This document shows positions 10,651 to 21,129 of a DNA stretch of 44,999 nucleotides, in pieces. The notes beneath the pieces are model-generated. The model saw only the letters and a list, made by a program, of their open reading frames with translations. It was not told the origin of the DNA and ran no database searches. Both the position numbers and the translations under genes were made by a program. Positions within the stretch are counted from its first letter, which is position 1, and each line of letters starts with the position of its first letter. The stretch is from Gnetum montanum (taxonomy: Eukaryota > Streptophyta > Gnetopsida > Gnetales > Gnetaceae), in the NCBI GenBank assembly GCA_015680685.1, contig MNCI01025059.1, forward strand, positions 14,655 through 59,653, written 5' to 3'.

Positions 10651-10691
10651 TGATATCGCATGGGTCGCGATATCGCGTATGCGATATCGCA
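10651..10691 (+). promoter_or_regulatory. Palindromic GCGATATCGC cluster in U3 of N
   Basis: Three GATATCGC cores, one inside the perfect palindrome CGCGATATCGCG, packed into about 40 bp just upstream of the TATA box. The 3' LTR has four at 16211-16271. Position and symmetry suggest binding sites for a dimeric regulator; that is inference. Confidence 0.6.
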
Positions 10692-10705
10692 GTCTGCCGC
10701 AATGT

Positions 10706-10714
10706 CTATAAATA
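10706..10714 (+). promoter_or_regulatory. TATA box of N 5' LTR
   Basis: CTATAAATA, conserved in the 3' LTR at 16287-16295, directly after the palindrome cluster. Confidence 0.75.
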
Positions 10715-11427
10715 AGAAGTGGCTCTCCCTCATTTCAAATATAGGTTAGATTGTAGTGAAGCTCTGGCATTTTGATCACTCTAGAGATAGATTATTTTTC
10801 CCATGTCTACCCGTAGTGTGGTGAATGTAATTGTACGACATCCTTTATTCAAGTGTGACATACTTGGACACGCACATGACTGGCAATAAAGATCGAGATT
10901 ACTTCATCATTGCAGCATTCACTTTGTTATTTATTTATTTAATTAATTTTTATTTATTGCTTTCCTAGTTAATCTCTCTCTCACCCTTATCTCCTAGAAC
11001 GTGGAATGAGTACGACTTGATTACGAGCATTTAAGTGTGATTACTTGGAAGCCTAGTGGTGTACCCGTGATCTGCTAGTAGTTGTGCACGAAGTCCAAGA
11101 TGTGTACGGATGATCAAGGAATGGATGCTCATCGTACTTAGGCTAGATTAGATTCTCTTACCCTTTTTCCTCCTAGCTTAGCTTAGTTAATATTATCTTC
11201 CATTGCCTCAGAAGTAGCATTAGATTAGGAACACATCATATACCTCACTTTGGACTAAACCTTACATGACAAATATAATACTAGTCCAGGTGGGAAGATA
11301 GTGAACTGTGACCTAAGGATAACTTTCTAGGTGCCATAACTACTCTATCTATGGAGTTCGACCAGATCGCGCGTGAAAACGCTCGTATTCATATGGTTGA
11401 GTGTAGGGGTATCTCGCCACTCATCAT

Positions 11428-11445
11428 TGGCGCTATTGTCGGGGA
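11428..11445 (+). promoter_or_regulatory. Primer-binding site of N, tRNA-Asp type
   Basis: TGGCGCTATTGTCGGGGA, one base after the LTR end. It differs at three positions from TGGCGCCGTTGCCGGGGA, the complement of plant tRNA-Asp used by Athila elements. All three are C-to-T or G-to-A changes. Confidence 0.85.
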
Positions 11446-11557
11446 CAATACTAGTTATCTAGATTAGTTATATCATACAAGGTCGCTGTAAAGAACTTAA
11501 TGATATATCTCTTAGAGAGAAGTGATTATAAAAAGTCACATAAATTCACACACAACA

Positions 11558-13540
11558 ATGCCTCTCCTACAAGACTATAACAATGCCACACCTAGTGAGG
11601 AAGTTCATTGGAGAACCAACGAACTATATGACAATGAAGATTGGAGTATACAACCTGAAGTGGGAGTTTCTTATAAACATGAACAAAAACAACATCGTCC
11701 TAACACATGAAGGCATAACTTACAAGATGATGATGAACCCCCACTGGCCACTATAAGCTTAACGCAAATACACGAGGTTCTTCCAATCTCACGTAGGCAT
11801 CGTAAAGAGAGCCGCCTACCCAAGCTCGATTTAAACAACTTCCCTACCTTCTCAGAAGGCTATGACTTAGATCTGCATCAACATTTACTAGCCTTCTATG
11901 ATTCCTACACATGGAACAACATTGATAATGGTTGGAAAAAACTTAAGCTCTTTCCTATGACACTCGTTGACCAAGCAAAAGTATGGTATAGATCGTTAAA
12001 ACCAAATTCAATATGATGTTGGTCAACAATGGTAGAAGTCTTTAACAAAAAATATCAAACCTACGCAAGAGTGTTAGCCTTGAGGAAACAAATCCAAGGA
12101 TGGAAACAAGCACAACATGAACACTTGGACATGGCCTTAGAAAGATATTATGCACTGTTAAACAACTATCCCGGCCATGGGTTTTCCAAAGAAAGGCTAG
12201 TGTACCATATCATTGATGGGCTACGTAATGAAACAAGAGAGACCTTAGGAGTGTATGCCCAAGGTCAACTATACGAACTACAAACCCATCAAATCCAAGA
12301 ACTTATTAAGTGGGTAGCAAAAGAAGAAGGAGAATTGGCTAGATGGGAGAGTTTTGAAAAACATCAATGGGACAAAAGTCTCAACTTAACAAAGGTCCAT
12401 AATCATAAAAAGGAGAAATCAACCAATTTCAAGGTGGAAACATCATCTTTGCCAATACAACAAACATCAGAAGAATCCAAGGCAGAGATCAATAAGATGT
12501 TGGAATGGATGAATCAAAAGTGTGGAGAATATATCAACATCATTGGAGATAGAGTTTTGACAACCCAAGAAGCAAGAAGAAACATTAGACAATCAGAAAG
12601 AAGGGATAAGGAAAATAAGTGCTCAACTGATAATCATACATATGAATGCAACTTATGCCTGTACGATCACCCTAAGGGTCAATGCCCAATATTGTTACAT
12701 CTACATGAGCATTAAGGAAACACACTGCATCCAAAGTTCATACAGAGATACTATGTTTGATCACAGTGGAAACAATCCTAGTCATGGGGGAGACCACCAC
12801 TCAACTGGAGACACCCTTCTTATCATCCAACTCGAATTGCTTATCAAGTTCAACATCCTGTTTCTCCAACTGTGCTAATGAACTTTATCTCACCACAGTA
12901 CCATTCTCCTCAATACTATCAACCCATGCCTCCAACACAACCACCACCTTGTGCACCTTATATTCCTCCTAAATTTCAACATTCTCATCCTTTCCCTCCT
13001 TCCAAAGTGCCACCAATTGTTCCTAAGGTGTTTGCACCACCACAACAACCCATGAACACCAATTGTGCTACTTCTACCAATAACAATGAGAAACCTCCTC
13101 AACATCCAAAGCGCCCCTTCTTTAAACATGGCCATAAGAAGGGACAACACAATTCTGAGGCCACTGCATCCTCCAACTCAGCACAAGCCCCACACTGTGA
13201 TGCACCCTTACCTTCGAACCCAACACCTCATGTAACTTCATATGGGCCACCAACTCACACTCCAACAACCATACAGATCAATGAACACAACCATGGGAGG
13301 CATCATTCTAATAATTTCATACCATCTTCTACTCACAAACATCATAGTGGTTCAACTCGTTATCTAGGAACTACATCGTATGAAATGCCCCACTATGCTT
13401 ATTATAATCAAGTGTGTGAACCCCAATGGGGTAAGTATGGACCAGTTCCAATATTTCCAACTTGTAAGGATCCTCCTTCATTTATTAATCCTTGCCATGC
13501 TCAACTGTTTAGTTATGGGGGATATCCCCATTCTAAATAA
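11558..13540 (+). pseudogene. gag: Athila-type gag of N (five in-frame stops)
   Basis: Would encode the capsid/nucleocapsid protein, about 660 residues, in one unbroken register from ATG 11558 to TAA 13538. Core: AKVWYRSLKPNSI (about residues 140-152), then YYALLNNYPGHGF and the ELIKWVAKEEGELARWE helix, typical of plant gag PF03732. A zinc-knuckle-like CNLCLYDHPKGQC (12644-12690) has C-x2-C-x3-H-x4-C spacing, one residue short of the canonical knuckle. The last 220 residues are Pro/His/Gln-rich. Stops at 11708 (TGA), 12014 (TGA), 12713 (TAA), 12761 (TGA) and 12782 (TAG) all sit where CGA, CAA or CAG would read through. No frameshift is needed. Confidence 0.9.
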
Positions 13541-14130
13541 CAAGAAGGATTAATACATATTTTTCATTTTCTTTAATTTTTCAATTTTTGTTTTCTAGTT
13601 TTTCATTTTTCAACTTTTTGTTTTATCTTTTTATCTTTTTGTGTTTTTGTGTTTTTGTCTTTTTATGTTTTTGTAAGTAATCTCATCTACGAATAAAACA
13701 CTCATGTGGATCGTTGGTTGAGGTGTGTCTATGTTATTAAGTCATGAACGATCAATTATTTGGACAGTGAGCCCATTACACCCACTCATCCACTCTACAA
13801 ATAAAGAGGCTTTGTTCAAGGGTATAGTGATATTCTTGAAATTTTTAAAACTTAAAATTAATTTTGGTTCATTGTACCCAGAATGAAGAAGGATGGACCA
13901 AGAGGGAATGATTAGGGTGTGACATCAAGGGGACTTGCGAATTCTCTTTGGTGACATCTATGGGAGTTATCATGCAACGTGGTTGTACTAAGATCCTTGT
14001 AGATCTAATGAAAAATGGGAGTAAGAGTAATCAAGAGGGCACTCAAAAATCAAACACTATTCTAAGGGGTCCCACTGGAAAGACATGCATCCATGCTTGA
14101 AGGTTGGCGATTTCTCTGGATTCAGTATTC

Positions 14131-14173
14131 AAAAAAAAAAGAGAGAGAAAGAGAAAAGAAGAAGAAAAAAAAG
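14131..14173 (+). repeat. 43-base purine tract
   Basis: Unbroken A/G run, A-rich with GA dinucleotides. It is too far from the 3' LTR to be the plus-strand primer. It is not seen in M, whose equivalent region may lie outside the window. Confidence 0.8.
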
Positions 14174-15142
14174 TGCCATAAAACAAAAAAAAATCCTCAC
14201 TCCTCCCTTGAACAAAACGCCAAGTGATCATACGCCTTGTTGTTATGGTACTCTCATAGTTTCTCATCATGGGATGAAACAATGCGATGTCCCTGCTTAG
14301 AGGAATGGACTTGGTCCTGATCTTGGAACGATGGGTTAATAACACGTTAATCATGATTTACACGCAGGATTCACTATGCCCTGGGTTAGTTGCCTCATGT
14401 CCCGATCTCTACAATCCCTTTCTATAGTTCGTCTCATCTCACTATTCGTATAATTGTAGCACATGTCCTGTGTAGCATAGAATTTTCACCTCATTCTGGT
14501 GATATTTACATGTGCGTGTTTTTTGGTGTTAGTGTGGATTACATTTAACCCTTCTAGTGCCCATGGACACTTTAAGTGTGGTTACACAAGGGCATTATAG
14601 GTTGAAACCTGCTTTGGAGAGGACCCACTTGTGTAATCTTTTGTAATATTCATTTATGACATAGCTCACACACACCATTTCTTACCCTTAGCATAATTTT
14701 CAAACAATTTTCTTTCCCTACTACTATCCCTTTGATTCAATGTTCCTATGAATCATTACATAGCCTTTTTCTCTACCATCAGAGGTCCTTACTGATAAAT
14801 TCCACACCATCATAATTTTCGTGCCTTCAAAACCAATTGAATTACCCTAGAATCCTATAATAATAATCCAGATGTCCTTATTTTACATCATTTAATTTCA
14901 AAAGAAATATTAAAAATTTGGTACATTCTCTAAGTGCTCTAACTTTAATGAAAATATATATATGTGATCCCCCTATGCTAATCAACATCATTTGCAATTG
15001 TTCATGTAGGGGAAGTTTTTCAATTCCTCTCTACGACTTGGGATTGTGCATCCCTTGCTTTCATATCCATAACTCACTCACTAGTACTCTGATTTTCATT
15101 TCGTTTGAGCCTACTTGAACCTGGAGTGTTCAGCTTAGTCGT

Positions 15143-15152
15143 GGGGGAGGGG
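15143..15152 (+). promoter_or_regulatory. Internal polypurine-tract-like site in N
   Basis: GGGGGAGGGG within GTCGTGGGGGAGGGGCAC. It looks more like a plus-strand primer than the sequence next to the 3' LTR (CATGGGGATA). It could be a second, central priming site or a relic. Confidence 0.4.
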
Positions 15153-15465
15153 CACATGCCTAGTAGTTCATATAGTTCATAAAGTTTTTAAAATTCATCC
15201 TCTCCTGAAGGACATCTTTAAGGGTAATTAGTTGTAGAATTAAGAATAGCATGTGTCAAAAAAAATTTCATCCCCTTAGCTATACCAGAAAATTAAATTT
15301 AGGAACCACCTAAGCAAAGATGACTCAACATTATAATCTTTTGGGGACATGTTCTTCAAATAATTAACATCACATAGAAATAAAGTAAATCTATTAAGCT
15401 AAGCAGTCAGGTATAACCTAACTTTGGTAACAACCTTACTAACAATTGGTTCCATGTGATTGCAG

Positions 15466-16180
15466 ATGGCCCCGAAATGTGGACAATAGGAAGGTCCTAC
15501 TCAAGGTGCGATCAAATGACCTAGGAGAGGTGAAGGACAATTTCCTACCAAAAAACATGTAGAGTAGGAGGAACAATCATTTAGTATCCACCAAGAAGAC
15601 CCTGCTGCTATACAATCAAGGCCTACCCTCTCTAAAAGTGGTGCCTGGTACTTAGGGGAAACATACCAATTTTGGCACTATAAAGAAGAAGGCACCACAG
15701 TTGACATTTGTGGTGTGACTATTGATTCCTCTATTCAAGCCATTTTGGAAGTATTAAACCTTCTGAATATAGGGCCAAAGGTTGCTCAGAACTAGTTGGA
15801 CACTTTTAGAATCGAGCAACTTAATAAACTATTAACAGAGAATAAAAGGGTGGCAAAAGAAAAAGAGAAGGCTGACTAGGATGCCTCTATGGCACAAGCA
15901 CAAACTTACGTGCATGCCAAGGAACTCAAGGCCTTACAAGAGGAGAAACTCTAGGCCATACTTCAACGCCATCAAATCCCAAGACTTGGAGTGCAAGAAA
16001 AAGGGAAAGACACCTATGGAGGAGCCACCACCACCAGGAACTACATGAGTTCCACATTTTTTGTAGTTATAACATATTTTCTATGTTGTGTTTTCTTCCC
16101 ACACTGCAGCATCATTCCATTTTTTCCAGTTAATAATCCCATACCTATCCACTGTGTAATCACTGTAACTCAAGGATGAA
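15466..16180 (+). pseudogene. Second open frame of N, unrecognised coiled-coil protein
   Basis: Unrecognised. ATG 15466 follows TGTGATTGCAG, a good splice acceptor, suggesting expression from a spliced transcript. About 240 codons follow in one register with five stops (TAG/TAA at probable CAG/CAA positions). An early Gln/Arg/Glu-rich part leads to a SGAWYLGETYQFWHYKEEG block (about residues 63-82), then a Lys/Glu/Ala-rich coiled coil (about residues 115-185), ending in a hydrophobic stretch of about 35 residues (16050-16160) that could be a membrane segment or simply non-coding. It sits between gag and the 3' LTR, where some Athila elements carry an env-like gene, but I see no homology. Confidence 0.5.
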
Positions 16181-16193
16181 TTTTTATTTAGTC

Positions 16194-16200
16194 ATGGGGA
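16194..16200 (+). promoter_or_regulatory. Weak polypurine tract of N
   Basis: ATGGGGA lies 2 bp before the 3' LTR. It is short for a polypurine tract; the position is right. Confidence 0.45.
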
Positions 16201-16202
16201 TA

Positions 16203-17022
16203 TGATGGGATGCGATATCGCATGTACGCGATATCACATCATCCCCTACGATATCGTGTACGCGATATCGCAGTCTACAGCAATGTCTATAAATAAGAAG
16301 TGGCTCTCCCTCATTTCAAATATAGGTTAGATTGTAGTGAAGCTCTGGCAGTTTGATCCCTCCAGAGATAGATTATTTTTCCTGTGTCTGCTTGCAATGT
16401 GGCGAATGTAATTGTATGACATCCTTTATTCGAGTGTGACGTACTTGGACACGCACATGACCGGTAATAAAGATCGAGATTACTTCATCATTGCAGCATT
16501 CACTTTGTTATTTATTTATTTATTCCATTTTTATTTACTACTTTCCTAGTTTATCTTTCTCTCACCCTTATCTCCTAGAACGTGGAATGAGTACAACTTG
16601 ATTATGAGCATTTAAGTGTGATTACTTAGTAGCCCAGTGGCGTACTCAGGATCTGCACTTGGTAATCCCAATGGTAGTCATGCACGAAGTCCAAGATGTG
16701 TATGGATGATCAAGGAATAGATGCTCATCACACTTAGGCTAGGTTAGATTCTCTTACCCTTTTTCCTCCTAGCTTAGCTTAGTTAATATTATCTTCTATT
16801 GCCTCAAGAGTAGCATTAGATTAGGAACATATCATACACCTCACTCTGGACTAAACCATACGTGACAAATATAATACTAGTCCAAGTGGGAAAACAGAAA
16901 ACTGCAACCTAAGGATAACTGTCTAGGTGCCACAACTAGTCCATCTGCGGAGTTCGACCGGATCGCACGTGAAAACGCTCGTATTCGTATGGTTAAGTGT
17001 AGGGGTATCTTTCCACTCATCA
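16203..17022 (+). repeat. 3' LTR of N
   Basis: 820 bp, TGATGG...TCATCA. It is longer than the 5' LTR mainly through an extra palindromic copy (16239-16262) and about 20 bp near 16655. TATA at 16287-16295. Confidence 0.95.
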
Positions 17023-17027
17023 ACTTA
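17023..17027 (+). repeat. Right target-site duplication of N (ACTTA)
   Basis: Identical to 10636-10640. It overlaps the first bases of the antisense exon (17023-17028). Confidence 0.95.
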
Positions 17028-17126
17028 TCTACAATTATAGCATATAAAAAATTGATTAGCACATGAAACCATAACATAGCCATAAGTCTTAAAACATAGA
17101 ATATCTAAAACATAGATAAAGATTAC

Positions 17127-18196
17127 CTATGATTGCTTGATGTGACATTTTAAGCTTAAACTTAAGCTTCTTCTAGGTGGGTTGCTCTGACATGAACAGT
17201 GCTTCCTTTGAAGGCCTCTTAAGCTTGGCCATAGATGCTCATTTGGCCTCTCTACATAACCATCAAGTCATCAGAATGCTTTTAGTAGTCATCAAGGCTT
17301 CTCCCCTATGCTATCAAGGGATTCACACTACTTATCATCAATATCCTTGGTGGTAACATACAATAAATCATCCATCTAAACTAGTGAGTTTTGGACTTGC
17401 ATAGTTGAATAAATATGCTTTATCCAAGGCCTAGAAAGTTGGTCTAGGTCTCAAGCCATCCATTACCCATTCTTCCACACCACTAAGAACTCCACAAACC
17501 TCTTCAAATAATCTATAAAGAAAGAAAAATTCATGTTGATTATGGTAGAGGTATCATCATGGAGTTTGAGAATCTCCTCTTGAAGCCTAGTAGCCAAGGA
17601 AGCCATCTAGTTGAATTGGGTACCATTTGTTAGGACCATACAGATTTGTTAGGACCTTTTTAAGGCCCATCCCCATGTGATGTTGATTACCTTCTTTTGT
17701 GACAATAGTTTCAGAAATGCATGAGATCTAAATAAAGGATCACATGAATTTTCTTTGAAATTTATGAAGCCATCCACAGAAAGCCTAGAATGGCACTTAC
17801 CAATAGTAGACCACTTAAAAATTTCCTCAAAATGGCCTACTTCCTTTACTATTCTGGTGGTAACCATTTCCCTATCAGTGGGAACACCAAATAAGTTACA
17901 AAAGGTGTCCTCATCGATCAGTATGGTAATTAGCATGCCTCAAATTGTGGTGCTAAAATGATCAACTTCTTCATCAAAAGAGTTGATGAACTTTAGCATC
18001 TTTGTAGTGGGGATGGAAGAGATAGGTATCATGAATACATCAAGAAAACCCACATTCTTAATGCTTGCTTGGATATATCTAGGTACTTGTCCCATAAACC
18101 ATTCTTGTGTTGGTATCATCTCATCAAATTTGAGGATCAGGGTATCTTCATGATGTCTTGAAACTAATAAAGTGATGTTAGCAAAGATGGAAGGTC
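17127..18196 (-). pseudogene. Antisense gene, long central exon
   Basis: Acceptor TTGCCTTGCAG|GA, donor ATAG|GTAATC. Encodes PSIFANITLLVSRHHEDT and, further on, LIDEDTFCNLFGVPTDREM, well-composed globular sequence, ending in a basic KKLKFKLKMSH tail resembling a nuclear localisation signal. Exon length implies one indel, somewhere in 17250-17600. No domain recognised; it faintly resembles plant-transposon-associated proteins of unknown function, but I would not assign it. Confidence 0.65.
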
Positions 18197-18317
18197 CTGC
18201 AAGGCAACAACAAACATTTAGCATCATCATAGGCATGTCTAACAACTAGTTTAAATAGTAGAATACTTAAAGCCTTAACAACCATCAAACATTTTCCATT
18301 ACAACCCATGTGTTTAC

Positions 18318-18598
18318 CTTTCTTGTTCTTTCTTGGTATGATTTTTGTAGAGGTTCTAGCTACAAAGGTCTAATCTTGGGTGGCCTTCGATCCCCCTCAC
18401 TAGTTGTGTACCATCTTGTTGGCCATGCACTTCTTGTAGAAAGGGTTGAAATATTTAGTGTATCTATCAAAGTTCCTTCTTAAATTTTCATATACAATAG
18501 TTCTAATTTGGGGGCCCTTGGTAAATACATCTAAGGTGGTTTGAGCCATTTCCAATGTTTGATCATTAGTGATTAAGCCTTGATCACTAACCCTATAC
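18318..18598 (-). pseudogene. Antisense gene, 281-bp exon
   Basis: Acceptor CTTGTAG|GTAT, donor AAAG|GTAAAC, flanked by introns of 91 and 121 bp. Encodes YRVSDQGLITNDQTLEMAQT and a helical TIVYENLRRNFDRYTKYFNP stretch, then TAG TGA and a basic end PRKNKK. Phase agrees on both sides. Confidence 0.7.
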
Positions 18599-18689
18599 CT
18601 ACAAGAAGTTAATAAAACCAACAAGTTAGAAAAGGTAACTTAACCAACAAAGAAAGAAACATCAAAAACGCTATAACAACCATGTTTAC

Positions 18690-19280
18690 CCTTGTAGATG
18701 GTATACGATGCCATGTGGATTTTGAAATAACATGTGAACTCTCTGCATCACCATTAGAGTATTGTCAACACTATACTAACAATACTTTGGCATAGTTCAA
18801 ATCTCCACAAGGTATCGTGTGTTGATGAGGTTTGCTACCTTCCTTATTGCTTGAGGTAATGGATTATGACTGATGAACCTAGTGATTAGACTAGATGCTT
18901 GAGTCATCAATGTCTCCAGTATGATGCTGGCCATGTCCACAAACAAGGTGACCACAGCATCACACTGAAGTTCTACAGGATGTAGGTAAGGAATTTTCTT
19001 GCCCTTGGTCAGAACCATAGAGTGCCCCTCTCCAATGCCATATTAGGCAAAGGGGTGTTTGCCTTGGGGTGGCTGATGCAACATAGGATGTCCACTAACT
19101 CAACCACAATGAGAATGGGCTTTAGCAAGCCCCTACATGGGAAAATAAAAGCCTCATAACCACTTAGGATTTCTTGATAATTTGAAAAAAATAGCATAGT
19201 TAGGGATGAAATTATCCCTTACAAAAAAACTCTAAGGTGTCTATTAAATTTTGTTCAAGAGTTCAGTAACAACATCATTG
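18690..19280 (-). pseudogene. Antisense gene, second exon
   Basis: Donor CAAGG|GTAAAC at 18689. The frame reads back through VTLFVDMASIILETLMTQAS to FVRDNFIPNYAIFFKLSRNP and fades near 19280. TGA/TAG codons fall at probable CGA/CAG positions. The acceptor is unresolved. Confidence 0.6.
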
Positions 19281-20668
19281 CAATCCTTATGGCCATAATG
19301 AATTATAGCCAAGAATCATGCCTTAGTCCAAAATCATATTAACAAAAAAATAACCTTAAAACCTAGAAAATAGTTATAGTAAAAAGCTTGCTAAAATAGT
19401 AAAATATTTTTATTTTTCATGAAACCAATGTTAGATCATATTTAACATCTTTTGTCATCCCCAAGAACATGGGCTATTGATAAGAAAAACTTCTAAGCAT
19501 GTCTACAATGCCCATCCTTTAGGGGTACATTCTTATAACTAAGAAAAAACCTCTATGCACATAACCGCATGGGAAAATTCATCAAAATTTAACAATAGCT
19601 CTAAATTTAATGATTCCATTGTTGTTGGAATCCTAAAATCATGAGCTACATAGCCAAGGCTAGAAACAATGAAAATAAAATCATGGCAGTAACCTGACTA
19701 TTGCCAAAAATGCCCTAAATCACATGACCGTAGTAGAAAATTTGTAAAAAAAAATTTTAAATTTTATTTTACTTATTCCACCACCAAAAGAACCCTAAAT
19801 CTCAAATATAATCAACATAGCCAAAAAAAATGTAGAAATTTTAGCAAAGACAGAAAACCCAGCAATAAGCTAGTTGTCATTTGAAAACTCTTTTTTGCAT
19901 GAGTTTAATAAAAAAATCATTAAAAATTCACTCTAATTCCAAAAAAAAAGTGATTTTACTTCTATTGGAAAGCTTACACAAATATATACATAGATATAAC
20001 AAAAAAATAACTAAAACCCTTGTTGTTTCTTTCAAAACAATTCATAACTTTACATGAAATTCTGAAAAATGGTACAAAACACAACACTGCACAACCTAAC
20101 TAAAATGGTCATAACTTCATTGTTTCAAATCCAAATCAAATGAGATCATAGCTATCAAAAATATTAAACATAAATATATAAGCCCATAACCTTAAATTGC
20201 AGTGATATTTAGCTGTTTTTGTAATAAAAATTCATAACTTTGCTTATTTTCGCATCAAAAAACATAGAAAACTCATAAAACATAATTTTATTCCCCCATG
20301 AATTAAAGCCAAACCAACCATGAAAACTTAAAAACACATAAAACCCATCAAAATAGGGATGAGATTTTTTCAAAATTGAATTTTGACAAGTATTAAATCC
20401 TAGATTTGATAAAAACATCCCCATCCCCAAATTGATGGAAAAAGCACATAAAACAACAAACTTAATTTTAGAAATCAGATCTACCAAAGCCAAAATAATA
20501 AAATAACCTTAGATATATGTAGAAACAACCATGACATGAGGTGGTATTTTGTTGAAATTATATTCTACCCACTCTCATAGCATAGATTTGAAAAAAACAA
20601 TCCATACCCTAGCTAGGACAGCCCCATAATAGCTAGAAAAACAAGAAAAATGACTAGAATTGGCTTAC
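19281..20668 (-). other. Putative first intron of the antisense gene
   Basis: Very AT-rich, with many A runs on + and no coding signal. If the 14-nt exon at 20669-20682 is right, this is a 1.4 kb intron starting GTAAGC on the minus strand. Confidence 0.4.
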
Positions 20669-20682
20669 CTTGGAGTGGCCAT
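20669..20682 (-). other. Possible first exon of the antisense gene
   Basis: ATGGCCACTCCAAG followed by GTAAGC, a near-ideal donor. It is short, and its phase with the next exon is not shown. Confidence 0.35.
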
Positions 20683-21129
20683 TGAGGATTCCTAAATTAA
20701 CATAGGCCTAGGAAGTATAGAGATTTTTCTAGTAGTCTTATTTTCTTTTTGAATCATTGGATTCCTACTCTTTCCTCCATGATGCTTCATCCTTGCCACA
20801 CTAACACTGATGAAGCTAAAAAATCTAAAGGATTAGAGTATCCACACTGGTTGGGAGAGATGTTTGGTGCTTTTACTCTAAAGATGGATGGAATTTACAA
20901 CAAATGTCTGTACTGAAGCTCTTTGTTAATTTCCTATTTGCTAAGATTGAAATTATGATTGATACTTACAAAAACATTAACATAAAAATCAAAACAAAAC
21001 CTAAACACCTACCCCTAAGCCCTCATTGCAAATTTTGTGCACTAAAACTCAAAGTGCGCAAAAATGCAAGGGGGAAAAAGTCTTTTCTATGCTAATAATG
21101 GAAAAAGATAAGTGAAATTTTTAAAATTT
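20683..21129 (+). other. Intron sequence without recognisable content
   Basis: AT-rich. On the minus strand it would be the promoter region of the antisense gene, but no TATA box or other element stands out. Confidence 0.4.

Larger units (their letters stand above)
10641..11426 (+). repeat. 5' LTR of N
   Basis: 786 bp, TGATGG...TCATCA. It aligns with 16203-17022 throughout. It contains three GATATCGC-centred palindromes near its start and a TATA box at 10706-10714. Confidence 0.95.
13541..15465 (+). other. Non-coding middle of N
   Basis: No convincing gene. It starts with a T-rich tract (13555-13670) shared with M, has a 43-base uninterrupted purine tract at 14131-14173, a G-rich polypurine word at 15143-15152, and ends in an acceptor-like TGATTGCAG just before the second frame. 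Confidence 0.6.
10641..17022 (+). mobile_element. Element N: complete Athila-like non-autonomous LTR retrotransposon
   Basis: A 6,382-bp element with LTRs 10641-11426 and 16203-17022, a perfect ACTTA duplication, a tRNA-Asp-type primer site, a nearly full gag and a second downstream frame. No protease, RT, RNase H or integrase signature is present between the LTRs, so it must depend on enzymes from another element. The gag type and primer tRNA point to Athila. The LTRs differ at roughly one position in ten, with small indels, so this is an old insertion, though clearly better preserved than its surroundings. Confidence 0.93.
9050..20682 (-). pseudogene. Antisense multi-exon gene inside the T1 intron
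   Basis: Unrecognised gene of about 1,000 codons. Exons on the minus strand are about 19280-18690, 18598-18318, 18196-17127, 17028 joined to 10640-10414 (split by N), 10324-10184 and 10069 to about 9295, with a likely last exon from 9151 and a possible 14-nt first exon at 20682-20669 (ATGGCCACTCCAAG|GTAAGC). Every internal junction tested has GT and AG, and codon phase carries across: GG|G, G|GA, G|AT, G|TA, G|TG. That is hard to get by chance. Most stops are TAG, TAA or TGA at positions explainable as CAG, CAA or CGA; two frameshifts are seen (one in the long exon, one near 9850). The middle is a globular, mixed alpha/beta-looking protein; the end is long, charged and helical. T2 lacks it. 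It could be a captured host gene or an element-encoded accessory protein. Confidence 0.7.

Noticed and set aside
12642-13150. Alternative frames over N's gag (78, 71 and 86 codons)
   Set aside because: The gag register continues straight through with only C-to-T type stops, so the other frames are shadows.
14043-14354. Minus-strand 103-codon frame in N
   Set aside because: It owes its hydrophobic middle to the complement of the purine tract; there is no support in M.
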